DNA from: Nocardioides sp.
GTDB lineage: Bacteria > Actinomycetota > Actinomycetes > Propionibacteriales > Nocardioidaceae
Direction: 5' to 3'
NCBI GenBank assembly: GCA_029264225.1
Contig: JARICB010000404.1
Location: forward strand, 1-6,124
Length of the DNA stretch: 6,124 bases
Position 1 is the stretch's first letter; each line of letters begins with the position of its first letter. The notes beneath the pieces were generated by a model that was not told the origin of the DNA, made no database searches, and was given only the letters and a program-made list of their open reading frames with translations. This document shows positions 5,574 through 6,124 of the stretch, one piece after another. The position numbers and the translations under genes were made by a program.

Positions 5574-6124
5574 ATGAACGACATCATGCGTGATCGCATC
5601 GACGACTTTCATGAGCGCGTCGACGAAGTTATCGCCGACGTCAAGCCTCGGTTGCGCGGCTGGCTGCACCTCGCCACGGCTCCACTGACTTTGGCCGCAG
5701 GCGTCGTGTTGATCGTGCTGTCCCCTACCTCCAGTACCCGTATCGGCTCGGCCGTGTTCGCCGCCTCCGCACTGGTGCTCTTCAGCGTCTCCGCGATCTA
5801 CCACCGCGGCAGTTGGTCACCCACCATGCATTCGCTGCTTCGGCGCTTCGACCACTCCAACATCTTCATCCTGATCGCCGGCTCCTGTACTCCCTTCGGA
5901 CTGTTGCTGCTCGAGGGACGCGACCAGTGGCTCATGCTGAGCATCGTCTGGGGTGGCGCTGTCGCTGGCGTCGCGATGAAGGTGCTGTGGAAGGGTGCGC
6001 CGCGGTGGCTCTCGGCCCCTATCTACATGGCGCTCGGCTGGGCACCCATCTTCTTCTTCGGTGACTTCGCTACAGGTGCCATGGATCGCTACGGCGCGAG
6101 CACCGGCATGGCGGTCATGGTGTT
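5574..6124 (+). CDS. Hemolysin III / PAQR family membrane protein, 3' end outside window
   Basis: The first 183 codons of an integral membrane protein of the hemolysin III (TrhA, PAQR-like) family, which usually has about 210-230 residues and seven transmembrane helices. Seen: an acidic and basic N-terminal segment ending in KPRLRGWLH (24-32); hydrophobic spans at about 32-50, 57-76, 96-113, 119-138 and 146-163; SVSAIYHRG (71-79), with the Ser and His typical of the CREST superfamily hydrolase-like fold; and RFDHSNIFILIAGSCTPF (91-108) with Asp93. The C-terminal HxxxH region lies beyond the window. Despite the name, haemolysis is unproven for most members; TrhA in E. coli has been linked to membrane lipid homeostasis. 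The ATG at 5574 has no good Shine-Dalgarno, but a -10-like hexamer sits six bases upstream, suggesting a leaderless mRNA. The gene corresponds in position to Rv1085c. Confidence 0.9.
   Translation, partial: MNDIMRDRIDDFHERVDEVIADVKPRLRGWLHLATAPLTLAAGVVLIVLSPTSSTRIGSAVFAASALVLFSVSAIYHRGSWSPTMHSLLRRFDHSNIFILIAGSCTPFGLLLLEGRDQWLMLSIVWGGAVAGVAMKVLWKGAPRWLSAPIYMALGWAPIFFFGDFATGAMDRYGASTGMAVMV

Overview
This is a chromosomal housekeeping window from a high-GC actinobacterium. The strong G/C third-position bias, the GTG starts and the protein families all point there. The gene content recalls the Mycobacterium tuberculosis interval Rv1085c-Rv1098c: a hemolysin III-like gene divergent from a short-chain Z-isoprenyl diphosphate synthase, then phoH2, then fum. 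A transglycosylase and a methyltransferase placed between phoH and fumC would suit a Nocardioides-like lineage, but the genus is an inference and I am not certain of it.

Layout, left to right. The left edge holds the 3' nine-tenths of a class II fumarase gene (fumC, + strand). A class I SAM-dependent methyltransferase gene overlaps it by 4 bases. A 150-base convergent intergenic region follows, dominated by a 94-base imperfect palindrome and a short tandem duplication. Next, on the minus strand, is a secreted lytic-transglycosylase-like cell-wall protein, with a 203-base upstream region that carries a phased direct repeat. Further along the minus strand is a PIN-PhoH ATPase gene whose frame is broken just before its Walker A motif. 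A 311-base gap without a recognisable gene separates it from the upstream isoprenyl transferase gene (minus strand). An 83-base divergent promoter region leads to a hemolysin III/PAQR-like membrane protein (+ strand), which runs off the right edge.

Functionally these are mostly independent core genes: the TCA cycle (fumC), prenyl diphosphate synthesis (uppS family), cell-wall turnover (transglycosylase) and RNA or stress metabolism (PhoH). I see no defence system, phage, CRISPR array, insertion sequence with a transposase, tRNA or rRNA. The points most worth attention are non-coding or sequence-integrity ones: the long palindrome between convergent genes, the phoH frameshift, and two sets of helically phased short repeats in promoter regions. 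I did not find a previously undescribed multi-gene system.
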